From assembly GCF_026683955.1 (NCBI RefSeq), contig NZ_CP113343.1, positions 2,790,001 to 2,854,000 on the forward strand: 64,000 bases of DNA, written 5' to 3'. How positions within the stretch are numbered: position 1 is the first letter of the stretch; every line of letters starts with the position of its first letter. Below the pieces are notes generated by a model that did no database searches, was not told where the DNA came from, and was given only the letters and a program-made list of their open reading frames with translations. The DNA comes from Arthrobacter sp. MMS18-M83 (lineage in GTDB: Bacteria > Actinomycetota > Actinomycetes > Actinomycetales > Micrococcaceae). Below, in pieces: positions 47,268 through 56,883 of the stretch. The position numbers were made by a program, and so were the translations under genes.

Positions 47268-48434
47268 TCAGGCCACACCGAGCTGGTTCCACAGGACCAT
47301 CACGGCGGCTCCGCGCAGGACAATGTCCTGTGCGTCTGCCGCGAGACGGACGGACACCGGTGCGGGGTCCTGGTGCAGTAGCCGCCCCAGCAGGGTCTGC
47401 TGGACGGCGTCGAGAAGGGGGCCCTCCAAGAGCTCCCGGGGTCCACTGAGGACCACTTCAGCCAAGTCGAGCGCGCCCACCACGGGCGCGAGGGCGATGG
47501 CGAGCCGCTCGCCTGCTTCCCGGAGCACGACGTCGGCCGCGGCTTCCGGCTCGGAGCTCGCCGCCGCTTCGGTGAGGGCACGTTCGAGGCTCGGAACGGA
47601 CATCCAGGTTTCGAGGCAGCCGGTCTTTCCGCACTTGCATATGGTTCCGCCGTCGGTGCCGACCGTGACGTGGCCGATTTCCCCTGCCGCGGAGTGGGCA
47701 CCCCGGGCACGCCTGCCGCCCACGATGAGTCCGGAGCCGACGCCGCGGCCGATTTTCACAAGGACCATGTCGTCACTGCCGCCGCCGAAGGTGTGGTCCG
47801 CGTGGACTGCGGCATCTGCGTCGTTGGAAACGAGGGTCGGCAGGCCAGTGTGTTCCTGGAGGAGGTCGCGGAGGGCAAGGTCCTTCCATTCGAAGTTGGG
47901 GGCCGTGGTGACCACGCCGTCCGCATTGACGATGCCGGGGGTCCCGACGCCGATGCCCAACAACGTGGCGGTGGCGCGCGCGACTGCCTCAGAAGCGAGT
48001 TCGAGTACCTGGTTGACCACGTCCCGCCCGGTTTCCGAAGCAATGGTGCGCTCGACGCGTTCGAGGATGTTGCCGTCAAGGTCCAGGACTGCGGCGCGCA
48101 GCACGGAATTTTCGGCCAGATCCATGCCGATCACCTGGAGGCCTTGGCGGTTGATGTCCACAAGGATGGCCGGTTTGCCGGGGCGTACTTCATCCGATTG
48201 CCCCAGTTCCACTACGTGGCCGCGCTCGAGTAGGTCCGAGACGAGGTCTGATACGGTGACGCGGGTCAGGCCCAGCGTCCTGGAGAGTTCCGCGCGGCTC
48301 ATCGCACCTGCCGAGTGCAGCGTCTGGCGCACCAAGGAGAGGTTGTGGGCACGCCCATCGGAGGGCAGGGTCGCGGCGCCTGTTCGATCGGTGCGGTGGC
48401 GGTCAGTCCGGGGGCGGTCACGAAGGGCTTCCAT
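47268..48434 (-). CDS. ROK family transcriptional regulator (NagC/XylR type)
   Basis: A 388-residue regulator. The N-terminal winged helix is HSAGAMSRAELSRTLGLTRV and the following TVSDLVSDLLERGHVVEL. The ROK sugar-kinase-like domain follows, with GIGVGTPGIVNADG and the zinc motif GTICKCGKTGCLETW. As first gene before the hexosaminidase and nagB it should sense an amino sugar or its phosphate and control the cluster. A 19-bp dyad lies four bases before ATG 48434, so autoregulation is likely and the mRNA may have almost no leader. Confidence 0.9.
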   Translation of the reverse strand: MEALRDRPRTDRHRTDRTGAATLPSDGRAHNLSLVRQTLHSAGAMSRAELSRTLGLTRVTVSDLVSDLLERGHVVELGQSDEVRPGKPAILVDINRQGLQVIGMDLAENSVLRAAVLDLDGNILERVERTIASETGRDVVNQVLELASEAVARATATLLGIGVGTPGIVNADGVVTTAPNFEWKDLALRDLLQEHTGLPTLVSNDADAAVHADHTFGGGSDDMVLVKIGRGVGSGLIVGGRRARGAHSAAGEIGHVTVGTDGGTICKCGKTGCLETWMSVPSLERALTEAAASSEPEAAADVVLREAGERLAIALAPVVGALDLAEVVLSGPRELLEGPLLDAVQQTLLGRLLHQDPAPVSVRLAADAQDIVLRGAAVMVLWNQLGVA

Positions 48435-48438
48435 GTGA

Positions 48439-48457
48439 GTTAGTAAACTCTACTAAC
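48439..48457. promoter_or_regulatory. ROK operator
   Basis: GTTAGTAAACTCTACTAAC is a perfect GTTAGTA-N5-TACTAAC dyad directly upstream of the ROK gene start, similar in form to NagC/XylR-type sites. Confidence 0.75.
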
Positions 48458-48548
48458 AATCAAAGATCAAGGGTTTTCCTCGTCATATTTTTGCCGTCCC
48501 GCTCAGGGCACCGGCCCGGGGCCGGGTCTTCACTGCAGAGCAGCTGTC

Positions 48549-49952
48549 TTAGCGCAGCGGGACTGTGGCAATTTCCGTCTTGCCAGGTGATTTGACGGGC
48601 AGGATCACCAGCAGGCCGGCGAGGAGCACCACCATGATGCCCAGAATGCCCCAGCGTTGGGCTCCGCCCGGGGCCACGAGGGGTGTTGCCATGGTGATGC
48701 ACAAGGAAAAGAGCGCCGGTGCCAGGAAGCTCACTGCCCGGCCGGTAGTGGCGTAGAGTCCGAACAATTCGCCGGATTCCCCGTCTGGCGCCAGCCTCGC
48801 GAGGTAGGCGCGGGAGGACGACTGGGCCGGTCCGACGAAGAGGCTAAGGAACAGGCCGAACACCCAGAAAGTGGTGCTGCCTGCCCAGTGGGATCCGAAG
48901 AACACGTAGTCGCCATTGCCGAGCACCAGGATTCCAGTGCCGGCTACCAGGAGCCCCATCAGGGAAATGATGATGACAGCCTTGGGTCCGATCCTGTCGT
49001 CCAGGAACCCGCCGATCATGGCACCTACGGCGGCCACCACGTTTCCGAAAATCGCGAAGAAGATGACTTGCTTGAGCTCGAATCCAAAGGTCCCGGCAGC
49101 AATGACTCCACCAAAGGTGAAGACCGCCGCGAGGCCGTCGCGGAAGATGGCACTCGCGAGGAGGAAATAGATTGTGTGCGGGCTGGTTCGATAGATCGCC
49201 ACGATCCGGCGGCCCAACAGACCGTACGAGGCCAGGAATCCGAGCCTGGATTCCGTTTTCTTGACGGAAAGCTCCGGCACCGCAAAGAGGACCGGCAGCG
49301 CGAAGATGAAAAACCAGAGCGCGGAGAAAACAGCCACGAGCCTGATATTCAGGCTGTCCTGAGTGGAAGCTCCGAACCACTCAAACGACGGCTGGACGAA
49401 AAGCTGCAGCACCACGAGCAGCGCTACGATTCCGCCCAGGTACCCCATTCCCCAACCGAAGCCACTCACTTTGCCGATATTGGCAGGGGTGGAGATCTGC
49501 GCCAGCATGGCGTTGTAGTTGACGCCCGCGAACTCGAAGAACACATGGCCAAGCGCAATAAGCGATACGCCAAGGAGCAGGAACTCGGGCTTGGGGAAGA
49601 CGAAGAAGCACATGCCCGTGAGGACTGCGACAATCGCTGTGTTGACCCCAAGCCATAGTTTGCGGCGGCCACCGGAGTCGGAGCGCTGGCCGGTGACGGG
49701 CGCCAGGAGGGCGATCGCGACGCCGGCAATCGCCAAGGCGGCCCCCAACGTTGCCGAGGCAGAGTCTTCACCGCCGAAGGCTTTGGACGTCAGATAAACC
49801 GTGAACACGAAGGTGGTCATGACGGCGTTGAATGCTGCGGAACCCCAGTCCCAGGAGGCCCACGCAAGAATCTGGCCCTTGTTGGACAGGGCGGGCCCGG
49901 ACGCAAGCTCGGATGCCGGGTGCGGGGCCTCAGGCGCGGTTGCCATGTTCAT
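48549..49952 (-). CDS. MFS transporter of the UMF1/Atg22-like group
   Basis: A membrane protein of about 467 residues with 12 helices. ILAWASWDWGSAAFNAVMTT near the N-terminus and LLAPVTGQRSDSGGRRKLWL (loop 2-3) are typical of the UMF1/Atg22-like family. FFEFAGVNYNAMLAQIS and GPAQSSSRAYLARLAPDGE are further family segments. The substrate is unknown. The position before the ROK, GH3 and nagB genes suggests an amino-sugar or amino-acid transporter of the same pathway, as inference only. The start could be ATG 49952 or ATG 49946; no strong ribosome binding site decides. Confidence 0.85.
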   Translation of the reverse strand: MNMATAPEAPHPASELASGPALSNKGQILAWASWDWGSAAFNAVMTTFVFTVYLTSKAFGGEDSASATLGAALAIAGVAIALLAPVTGQRSDSGGRRKLWLGVNTAIVAVLTGMCFFVFPKPEFLLLGVSLIALGHVFFEFAGVNYNAMLAQISTPANIGKVSGFGWGMGYLGGIVALLVVLQLFVQPSFEWFGASTQDSLNIRLVAVFSALWFFIFALPVLFAVPELSVKKTESRLGFLASYGLLGRRIVAIYRTSPHTIYFLLASAIFRDGLAAVFTFGGVIAAGTFGFELKQVIFFAIFGNVVAAVGAMIGGFLDDRIGPKAVIIISLMGLLVAGTGILVLGNGDYVFFGSHWAGSTTFWVFGLFLSLFVGPAQSSSRAYLARLAPDGESGELFGLYATTGRAVSFLAPALFSLCITMATPLVAPGGAQRWGILGIMVVLLAGLLVILPVKSPGKTEIATVPLR

Positions 49953-50143
49953 GGACTGAATGGTAACCGCCTGAAGCGACAGTTTTGGGACGTGTTGCTG
50001 GCCGGCGTCGAACCGCACCCCTATACACCGTGGAAGCGGACATTGCTTGTCACATCCGGTTGATAAACTACCTGCACCGAACCCAACGATTGACCGCCTG
50101 CTCCAACTTTTGACAATTCATTCCTGACTTTGCGGAGATACCA

Positions 50144-53100
50144 GTGATCACAGTTCTTGCCGTGACCTTTGCAGCGGCAACTGTGGCGCCTTGGATCTTC
50201 CGGAAACTCCAGCGGAATGCCTTCTACGTCCTCGCAGCGGTTCCAGCCGGGGCCTTCGTCTGGCTGCTTTTGCAGTATGACCAGATCTGTCCCGGAAAAG
50301 GCGGGGACCCAACCGGCGGCTTCGTCGAAGAGACCCTCCCCTGGATTCCAAACCTCAAGCTTGAGTTTGCCTTCCGCCTGGACCCCCTGGCCTGGGTGAT
50401 GTCCTTGCTGGTCCTGGGTGTCGGCGCGCTCGTCTTGGTCTATTGCGCCCGTTACTTCAAGAACAAGGACGCCGATCTGGGCGGGTTCGGGGCCCAACTG
50501 CTTGCCTTCGCCGGTGCGATGTTCGGCCTGGTGACGGCCGACGACCTCCTGATGATGTTCATCTTCTGGGAGCTCACCACAGTCCTGTCCTATCTGCTGA
50601 TCGGTTACGCGCGCACCCGCCTCGCCGCCCGGCGCTCAGCGCTGCAGGCCCTCATCGTGACCACCGCCGGTGGCCTTGCCATGCTCGTCGGCCTGATCAT
50701 TCTGGGCCAGGTGGCCGGAACGTACCGGATTTCGGCGGTCATGGCTCAAGCAGCCACCCTCGTCACGGGACCGGCGCAGGGAGCTGTCGCTGCCGCCGTC
50801 GTACTCATCCTGGTAGGTGCGATTACCAAATCGGCGCTCGTCCCGTTCCACTTTTGGCTCCCGGGTGCCATGGCCGCCCCCACGCCGGTGAGCGCCTACC
50901 TGCACGCAGCCGCCATGGTGAAGGCCGGTATCTATATCGTGGCGCGCATGGCGCCGGGGTTCAGCGAAAGCCCCTACTGGTTGCCGCTGGTGCTCGGACT
51001 GGGCCTGGCGACGATGCTTGTGGGCGGGTATCGGGCGCTCCGGCAGACCGATATCAAGCTCATCCTCGCCTACGGCACAGTCAGCCAACTCGGGTTCCTG
51101 ACCATGGTGGTGGGCCTCGGCCGGCCAGACGCCGCGCTCGCCGGACTCGCGCTCCTGCTGGCACACGGACTCTTCAAGGCTTCGTTGTTCCTAGTGGTGG
51201 GCATCATCGACCACCAATCCGGCACACGCGATATCCGCAAGCTCTCCGGGGTGTACAAGTCCTCGCGGGCCCTTGCCATCGTGGCTGGGATCGCCGCCGC
51301 GTCCATGGCCGGAATACCGCCGCTGGCGGGCTTCGTGGCCAAGGAATCCGTGTTCGAGGCGTTCGTTCACTACGGCGCCGGACCCTCCGGCGCGGGCGCT
51401 GCGTCGCAACCCTGGGGACTGATCATCCTGGCGGGTTTGGTCCTGGGGTCCATTCTCACTTTCGCTTACAGCGCCCGCTTCATGTGGGGTGCGTTCGCCA
51501 CCAAGCCGGGCGTGGACCGGACGCCGTTCAAAGCCGTCCAGCCATCGTTCCTGGCGGCGCCCGCCATCCTGAGCGTCCTCACCATGGTGTACGGCCTGTG
51601 GCCGGATCCGGTTGACGCGTGGATCCAGCCGTATGCGGCCCTTTTTGCAGGGCACGACGCCGGAGCAGACAGTGCCGTTGCCGGTCACCTCGCGCTGTGG
51701 CACGGGTTGACGACCGCGTTGGGCCTGACCGCCGTAACGTTCGCGGCCGGCGTTGTGATGTTCTACGGCCGGAACCTCGTGTCCCGGGCGCAGAGCCGTA
51801 TCCCGGACTGGGTGGACGGCGATCGCGCCTACCAGCGCACCATCGGTGCACTGGACGACGTCGCAGTGTGGGTTACGGGGCGCACGCAGCGCGGTTCCCT
51901 GTACTTCTACTTGGCAGTCATCCTCACGGTGGCTTTCGCTGTCCCGCTGACGGCCCTCATCATGGCCAACAAACCACTTCCGGGTGGTCTCTACCTGATC
52001 GACCCGAACTCGCCGCTCCAGCTGATCGCCGCGGCGGGAATCGTTGTTGGCGCGCTGGCCGCCGTTCGTGCCAACAAGCGCTTCCTCGCCGTGCTGATGG
52101 TCTCCGTCACCGGCTACGGCATCGCCCTGATGTTCGCGTTGCAGGGAGCCCCGGACCTCGCCCTGACCCAGATGCTCGTGGAGACCATCATCCTGGTGGC
52201 CTTCGTCCTGGCGATGCGCAGCCTCCCGCCGGAGCTCCGGGACCGTACCGGCGGCAAGTACCGGGTGGTGCGCGTCATTATCGGTGTGGCGTTCGGCGTC
52301 ACCATGATCTTCGTGGCGATCTACGCCATGGGAGCCCGGATCGCGGAGCCTGTGTCGCTCTCCTTCCCCCGGCTTGCCTACGAAGGCGGCGGCGGCCTCA
52401 ACGTCGTCAACGTGACGCTCGTGGACATCCGGGCGTGGGATACCTTCGGTGAGATTTCGGTGCTCGCGGTTGCGGCTACCGGCGTCGCGAGCTTGATCTT
52501 TGTGCGCAGCCGGGGTGAGCGCCTCAACAAGGCGGCCACGGTGCCCGAAGGCACCGTGGGAAGGCGCGCCGCCGTCGGGGGCAGTTCGCGCGAGGACGCT
52601 TCACTTGCACTCGTGCGCAAGTTCGCCGGATCCCTGACGGACCCCTGGCTTGTGGCTGGCCGAACCTTGGCACCCGAACGCCGTTCCATCATTTTCGAGG
52701 TGGTTACTCGGCTGATTTTCCACTCGCTGATCGTTTTCTCGGTGTATCTGCTGCTGGCGGGACACAACCTTCCGGGCGGCGGCTTCGCAGGCGGACTCAC
52801 GGCCGGGCTCGCCCTGACCATCCGCTATTTGGCCGGCGGACGCTTCGAGTTACGGGAAGCCGCACCGATCAGCGCAGGCATGCTGCTCGGAACCGGTCTT
52901 GCGACGGCGGCCGCGGCGGGCTTCGTTCCGCTGCTTCTGGGCGGCCAAGTGTTCCAAAGCGCCATCATCGGGTTCTGGCTGCCGCTGTTCGGTGACATCA
53001 AATTCGTCACCTCCACGATCTTCGACATCGGCGTTTACCTCGTGGTGGTAGGCCTTGCATTGGACGTGTTGCGCAGCTTGGGAGCCGAGATCGACGAACA

Positions 53101-53227
53101 CTTCGAAGAGACCGCAAGCGGGGACGCAGGTGGTTCCGGGGTAGCCCGGTCCGAAGCTTCCACGCCCACGGCCACCGGGGCTGCTGCGTCGGAGGCATCC
53201 ACGGCAACCGGGAAGGGGACACCATGA
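50144..53227 (+). CDS. mrpA: Na+/H+ antiporter subunit A with fused B domain (MrpA/MnhA)
   Basis: A 1027-residue polytopic subunit of the Mrp cation/proton antiporter. Residues about 60-500 form the NuoL-like proton channel (MMFIFWELTTVLSYLLIGY, LVPFHFWLPGAMAAPTPVSA with the conserved Lys/Pro helix break). The MrpA-specific middle follows. The last 160 residues carry an MrpB/MnhB domain (LLLAGHNLPGGGFAGGLTAG), so A and B are fused, as is usual in Actinobacteria. It starts the operon, with GTG after GGAG. It exchanges Na+ for H+ using the membrane potential, for salt and alkaline pH tolerance. Confidence 0.95.
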   Translation: MITVLAVTFAAATVAPWIFRKLQRNAFYVLAAVPAGAFVWLLLQYDQICPGKGGDPTGGFVEETLPWIPNLKLEFAFRLDPLAWVMSLLVLGVGALVLVYCARYFKNKDADLGGFGAQLLAFAGAMFGLVTADDLLMMFIFWELTTVLSYLLIGYARTRLAARRSALQALIVTTAGGLAMLVGLIILGQVAGTYRISAVMAQAATLVTGPAQGAVAAAVVLILVGAITKSALVPFHFWLPGAMAAPTPVSAYLHAAAMVKAGIYIVARMAPGFSESPYWLPLVLGLGLATMLVGGYRALRQTDIKLILAYGTVSQLGFLTMVVGLGRPDAALAGLALLLAHGLFKASLFLVVGIIDHQSGTRDIRKLSGVYKSSRALAIVAGIAAASMAGIPPLAGFVAKESVFEAFVHYGAGPSGAGAASQPWGLIILAGLVLGSILTFAYSARFMWGAFATKPGVDRTPFKAVQPSFLAAPAILSVLTMVYGLWPDPVDAWIQPYAALFAGHDAGADSAVAGHLALWHGLTTALGLTAVTFAAGVVMFYGRNLVSRAQSRIPDWVDGDRAYQRTIGALDDVAVWVTGRTQRGSLYFYLAVILTVAFAVPLTALIMANKPLPGGLYLIDPNSPLQLIAAAGIVVGALAAVRANKRFLAVLMVSVTGYGIALMFALQGAPDLALTQMLVETIILVAFVLAMRSLPPELRDRTGGKYRVVRVIIGVAFGVTMIFVAIYAMGARIAEPVSLSFPRLAYEGGGGLNVVNVTLVDIRAWDTFGEISVLAVAATGVASLIFVRSRGERLNKAATVPEGTVGRRAAVGGSSREDASLALVRKFAGSLTDPWLVAGRTLAPERRSIIFEVVTRLIFHSLIVFSVYLLLAGHNLPGGGFAGGLTAGLALTIRYLAGGRFELREAAPISAGMLLGTGLATAAAAGFVPLLLGGQVFQSAIIGFWLPLFGDIKFVTSTIFDIGVYLVVVGLALDVLRSLGAEIDEHFEETASGDAGGSGVARSEASTPTATGAAASEASTATGKGTP

Positions 53228-53679
53228 GCGTCAACCTGACCTTGTTGATCGTCATGGGCTTGCTGTATGCCTGCGGAATTTATCTGATTCTGGAACGCAG
53301 CCTGACCCGCGTGCTGCTGGGGCTCATGCTTCTGGCCAACGCTACCAACCTGCTGATCCTGTCCACCGGCGGCTATGCCGGACTTGCTCCACTCTTCAAC
53401 AAATCGACGGATCCGCGCGACTACAACGATCCTTTGCCACAAGCGTTGATCCTGACGTCCATCGTGATTTCCTTCGCGGTGACGGCCTTCATGCTCGGCA
53501 TGATCTACCGGACCTGGGCTTTGGCACGCCAGGACGATATCCAGGATGACGCTGAAGACCGCCGCGTGGCCAAAACGCCCAGCTTTGACGCCGAGGACGA
53601 TTCCGTGGTCCCCGAGGAAACGTCGGAGTTCCCGGTTACTGCAGTCACCGAAGCAGCCAAGGAAGGAGGCCCCGAGTGA
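53224..53679 (+). CDS. mrpC: Na+/H+ antiporter subunit C (MrpC, NuoK-like)
   Basis: A 151-residue protein with three membrane helices of the NuoK/MrpC type: LLIVMGLLYACGIYLILERS, LLGLMLLANATNLLILSTGG, ALILTSIVISFAVTAFML. A charged C-terminal tail of about 50 residues follows. The start overlaps the mrpA stop by four bases (ATGA), and its own stop overlaps mrpD, so the complex is made by coupled translation. Confidence 0.95.
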   Translation: MSVNLTLLIVMGLLYACGIYLILERSLTRVLLGLMLLANATNLLILSTGGYAGLAPLFNKSTDPRDYNDPLPQALILTSIVISFAVTAFMLGMIYRTWALARQDDIQDDAEDRRVAKTPSFDAEDDSVVPEETSEFPVTAVTEAAKEGGPE

Positions 53680-55250
53680 ACATCGCCAGCCTGGCGCCGC
53701 TCGCCGTCGTCCTCCCCATCCTCGGTGCCGCACTGACATTCGCCCTGAACAGGAACCCGCTGGCGCAGCGCGTGGTCAGCATCGGCCTGTTGTCCCTTAC
53801 CCTGCTCCTGGAATGCTTGCTCCTTGCCTCGGTCTGGACCACGGGCACGGCATCTGTCACGTTGGGCGCCTGGCAACCGCCCTGGGGCGTGGTGATGGTG
53901 GTGGACCAGTTCTCTTCGCTCATGCTGGTGGTTTCCTCCGTCATCAGCCTCGCCGTGCTGATCTACGCGACGGGTCAAGGCATGGCCGACGGCGACCGTG
54001 AAGCACCGGTGTCGATCTTCCACCCGACCTACTTGATCCTGGTGGCCGGTGTTTCCAACGCCTTCCTCACGGGTGACCTTTTCAACCTTTACGTCGGTTT
54101 CGAAATCCTGCTCACAGCGAGCTATGTGCTTATGACACTTGGTGGGACCGGTCCGCGTATCCGCGCAGGGGTCACCTATGTGGTGGTTTCCGTGGTGTCT
54201 TCGGTGTTGTTCCTGATCGCCATTGCGATGATTTACGGAGCCACGGGAACAATCACCATGGCGGACCTCGCCATCAAGCTTGCCGAGTTGGACCCGGGTA
54301 CCAGGAATTTGCTCCACGTCATGCTGCTGGTGGCGTTCGGCATCAAAGCCGCGGTGTTCCCGCTGTCCTTCTGGCTCCCTGACTCGTATCCGACAGCCCC
54401 CGCACCAGTCACCGCTGTGTTCGCCGGCTTGCTCACCAAAGTAGGCGTCTACGCGATGGTTCGTACGGAGACGCTTCTGTTTCCGGGGGACACGTTGAAT
54501 ACCCCGTTGATGGTTGTGGCGCTACTGACCATGCTGGTGGGTATCCTCGGCGCCATAGCCCAGAGCGACATAAAACGTTTGCTCTCCTTCACCTTGGTCA
54601 GCCATATCGGTTACATGGTGTTCGGCCTGGCGATGTCCTCGATTGCGGGGCTTGCTGCTGCCGTCTTCTACGTGGCCCACCACATCACCGTCCAAACGAG
54701 CCTGTTCTTGGTGACGGGTCTGATCGAGCGCCGCGGAGGGAGCTCGTCCATGGACAGGCTCGGTGGACTGGCCAAACTGTCCCCGCTCCTTGCGCTCTTG
54801 TTCTTCATTCCCGCCATGAACCTCGCCGGAATCCCGCCGTTCTCGGGGTTCCTGGGGAAACTAGGGCTCATCCAGGCCGGCATTGCCCTGGGAACGCCTT
54901 TGGCTATTACCTTGGTGGTGGGCGGGGTGGTCACCAGCCTCTTGACTTTGCTGGCCGTTGCCCGCGTATGGAACCGCGCATTCTGGCGGAAACCCGAGGA
55001 TGCGGAGTACCCGGACCCCGTGCTGAAGGACAGGGCCGGCGTCGGACTGCTTCCGCGGACCATGGTGGGGCCAACCGCCGCGCTAGTGGTCTTTGGCGTG
55101 GCGTTGACCGTCTTTGCAGGTCCGCTGTTCCAATTGGCCGGCAACTCCGCGGAACAGATGCTGGACCGCACGGCATATATCCGCTCCGTGCTTGGCGAGC
55201 ATGCCCGGATTCCAGGAATCGCCGCGCCAGTGCAAGGGGGTGGCAAGTGA
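53676..55250 (+). CDS. mrpD: Na+/H+ antiporter subunit D (MrpD, NuoN-like)
   Basis: A 524-residue antiporter-like subunit with about 14 helices. FNLYVGFEILLTASYVLMTL contains the conserved Glu of helix 5, IKAAVFPLSFWLPDSYPTAP the conserved Lys and broken helix 7, and LLSFTLVSHIGYMVFGLAM the later channel helix. The proton path residues of the family are therefore kept. ATGA overlap with mrpC; the stop overlaps the mrpE start. Confidence 0.95.
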   Translation: MNIASLAPLAVVLPILGAALTFALNRNPLAQRVVSIGLLSLTLLLECLLLASVWTTGTASVTLGAWQPPWGVVMVVDQFSSLMLVVSSVISLAVLIYATGQGMADGDREAPVSIFHPTYLILVAGVSNAFLTGDLFNLYVGFEILLTASYVLMTLGGTGPRIRAGVTYVVVSVVSSVLFLIAIAMIYGATGTITMADLAIKLAELDPGTRNLLHVMLLVAFGIKAAVFPLSFWLPDSYPTAPAPVTAVFAGLLTKVGVYAMVRTETLLFPGDTLNTPLMVVALLTMLVGILGAIAQSDIKRLLSFTLVSHIGYMVFGLAMSSIAGLAAAVFYVAHHITVQTSLFLVTGLIERRGGSSSMDRLGGLAKLSPLLALLFFIPAMNLAGIPPFSGFLGKLGLIQAGIALGTPLAITLVVGGVVTSLLTLLAVARVWNRAFWRKPEDAEYPDPVLKDRAGVGLLPRTMVGPTAALVVFGVALTVFAGPLFQLAGNSAEQMLDRTAYIRSVLGEHARIPGIAAPVQGGGK

Positions 55251-55813
55251 GCCGCAGGCGGATTTCATTCCGCACCGAATTGCCCCTGCTGGTCTGGCTG
55301 GTAGTCGTCTGGGGAGCTCTCTGGCGGGACTTCAGCCCGGGCAACCTCGTCTTCGGTGCCTTGATTGCAGTGATAGTGGCCAGGATCTTCTACTTGCCTC
55401 CCGTGGAGCTCAGCGGACGCTTCAACGTGCTGCGTGCCATTCCTTTCGTCGTGGTGTTCCTTGGCAAAGTGGTGGCCGCGAGCTTCCAGGTCATGTACTT
55501 GGCGATCTTCCGCGGGCCCTCGGTGACCAACGCCGTCGTCGCTGTTCCGTTACGAAGCCATTCTGACCTCATGGTCACGGCCACGGGACACGTGATTTCG
55601 CTGATCCCGGGTTCGCTGGTGGTTGAGGTGGACCGCTCTACGTCCACGCTTTACATCCACGGGCTCAATGTCCGGAACGATTCAGACACCGCCAAGCTGC
55701 GCCGGGAAGTCCAGGACACCGAGGCCTCTTTGATACGGATCATGGGCACACAGGCGGAAGTAGACGCACTCCAGGCCGAAGGCTGGCCTGCAACGAGGGG
55801 AGCCAGTTCATGA
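55247..55813 (+). CDS. mrpE: Na+/H+ antiporter subunit E (MrpE)
   Basis: A 188-residue membrane subunit with PLLVWLVVVWGALWRDFSPG, a second helix pair (LVFGALIAVIVARIFYLPPV, AIPFVVVFLGKVVAASFQVM) and a cytosolic C-terminal domain with HVISLIPGSLVVEVD. GTG 55247 overlaps the mrpD stop (GTGA), and this decides the start; the frame remains open further upstream inside mrpD. Confidence 0.94.
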   Translation: MSRRRISFRTELPLLVWLVVVWGALWRDFSPGNLVFGALIAVIVARIFYLPPVELSGRFNVLRAIPFVVVFLGKVVAASFQVMYLAIFRGPSVTNAVVAVPLRSHSDLMVTATGHVISLIPGSLVVEVDRSTSTLYIHGLNVRNDSDTAKLRREVQDTEASLIRIMGTQAEVDALQAEGWPATRGASS

Positions 55814-56088
55814 AAGACATCGTGCTGATCGTTACGGCGGTGATTCTCAGCCTCGCGGCGGCCGGCGCGATCTACAGGATCGCCGTCGGGCCGTCCCTGT
55901 TGGACCGCGTGCTCGCCTCAGACGTTCTCCTGGCCATCCTGGGCGCGGCACTGGCGATCGACATGGCCGTTAACCGGCATCTCAATAACCTCGTGGTGCT
56001 CGTGGCGCTGACGTTGATCGGGTTTGTCGGTTCGGTGACAGTGGCCCGCTTCGTGGCCGACCGGAGGGGACAGGCCAATGACTCCTAA
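55810..56088 (+). CDS. mrpF: Na+/H+ antiporter subunit F (MrpF)
   Basis: A 92-residue three-helix subunit. It shows AAAGAIYRIAVGPSLLDRVL with the family's GPsxxDRvlA pattern, and LAIDMAVNRHLNNLVVLVAL. The start overlaps mrpE (ATGA), and the end overlaps mrpG by 11 bases. Confidence 0.94.
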   Translation: MKDIVLIVTAVILSLAAAGAIYRIAVGPSLLDRVLASDVLLAILGAALAIDMAVNRHLNNLVVLVALTLIGFVGSVTVARFVADRRGQANDS

Positions 56089-56566
56089 CGCCACCGGTGT
56101 GGATGCCGTGATCGATGCAGTGACCGCGGTGCTGCTGATTGTTGGTGCGCTGATGTCATTGGGCGCGGCAATCGGCTTGTTGCGCTTCCCGGACCTCATG
56201 AGCCGCATGCACGCAGCCACCAAGCCGCAAGTATTAGGGCTGTTCCTGGTCTTGGCGGCCATCGGGCTGCAGCTGCGCGAATGGTGGGTATGGCCGGTGC
56301 TGCTGGTCGCCTGGATTTTCCAACTGCTGACAGTGCCGGTGTCCGCACACATGGTGGGGCGTGCAGGCTACAGGACGAAGCACCTCCACCCCGAACTGCT
56401 CAGCGCAGACGAACTCGAGGCCGTGGTGTTGCGTGCTGCTGGTGAGCGGGCAGCCGAGAAAGCCCAAGAAGCAGGCCCGGATGCGTCCCAGAGCCGGAAC
56501 GGTGGGCACCCGGGCGGCATCGCAGGGGATAGCGGGCCCAAGGGGAATGGCGGCGCGTCGTCCTAG
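56078..56566 (+). CDS. mrpG: Na+/H+ antiporter subunit G (MrpG)
   Basis: A 162-residue subunit. Three helices make up the first 105 residues (LLIVGALMSLGAAIGLLRFP, DLMSRMHAATKPQVLGLFLV). A long hydrophilic tail of about 55 residues rich in Ala, Glu and Gly (AAGERAAEKAQEAGPDASQ) is longer than in many homologs. It is the last gene of the operon and overlaps the 3' end of the convergent DUF4235 gene by four bases. Confidence 0.93.
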   Translation: MTPNATGVDAVIDAVTAVLLIVGALMSLGAAIGLLRFPDLMSRMHAATKPQVLGLFLVLAAIGLQLREWWVWPVLLVAWIFQLLTVPVSAHMVGRAGYRTKHLHPELLSADELEAVVLRAAGERAAEKAQEAGPDASQSRNGGHPGGIAGDSGPKGNGGASS

Positions 56567-56823
56567 ACGATGTCCGGCGTCTTCGAGAAGCGTGAGATGG
56601 CGCGCTGGGTACTGCGGCCGGCTACAACCTGGATGATGGTGCTGACAGCGGCCGAAATCAGGGCGAAGGTCAGCGCTGAGCGCAGGCTGGTTTCCATGTC
56701 GTCGTGGCCTTTGGGCGGCTTGTTGCCCGTGGCCTTTTCCCACAATGCGTTGACGAGCTTGCTGCCGACGATTCCTGCGCCGATGCTCACACCGGTGCCG
56801 AGCAATTTGAAGAGCAAGTTCAT
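56563..56823 (-). CDS. DUF4235 family small membrane protein
   Basis: An 86-residue protein of the actinobacterial DUF4235 family. It has two helices (LLFKLLGTGVSIGAGIVGSK and ALTFALISAAVSTIIQVVAG) joined by a short loop with ALWEKATGNKPPKG, and a C-terminal RSTQRAISRFSK. The function is unknown. ATG 56823 gives the family N-terminus; the frame is open a further 11 codons upstream without support. It converges with mrpG. Confidence 0.88.
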   Translation of the reverse strand: MNLLFKLLGTGVSIGAGIVGSKLVNALWEKATGNKPPKGHDDMETSLRSALTFALISAAVSTIIQVVAGRSTQRAISRFSKTPDIV

Positions 56824-56883
56824 TCCGGGACTCCTTGCGGGAGGAAACAGGACCATCCCCAGCCTAACCCCACTTCAGGACAG

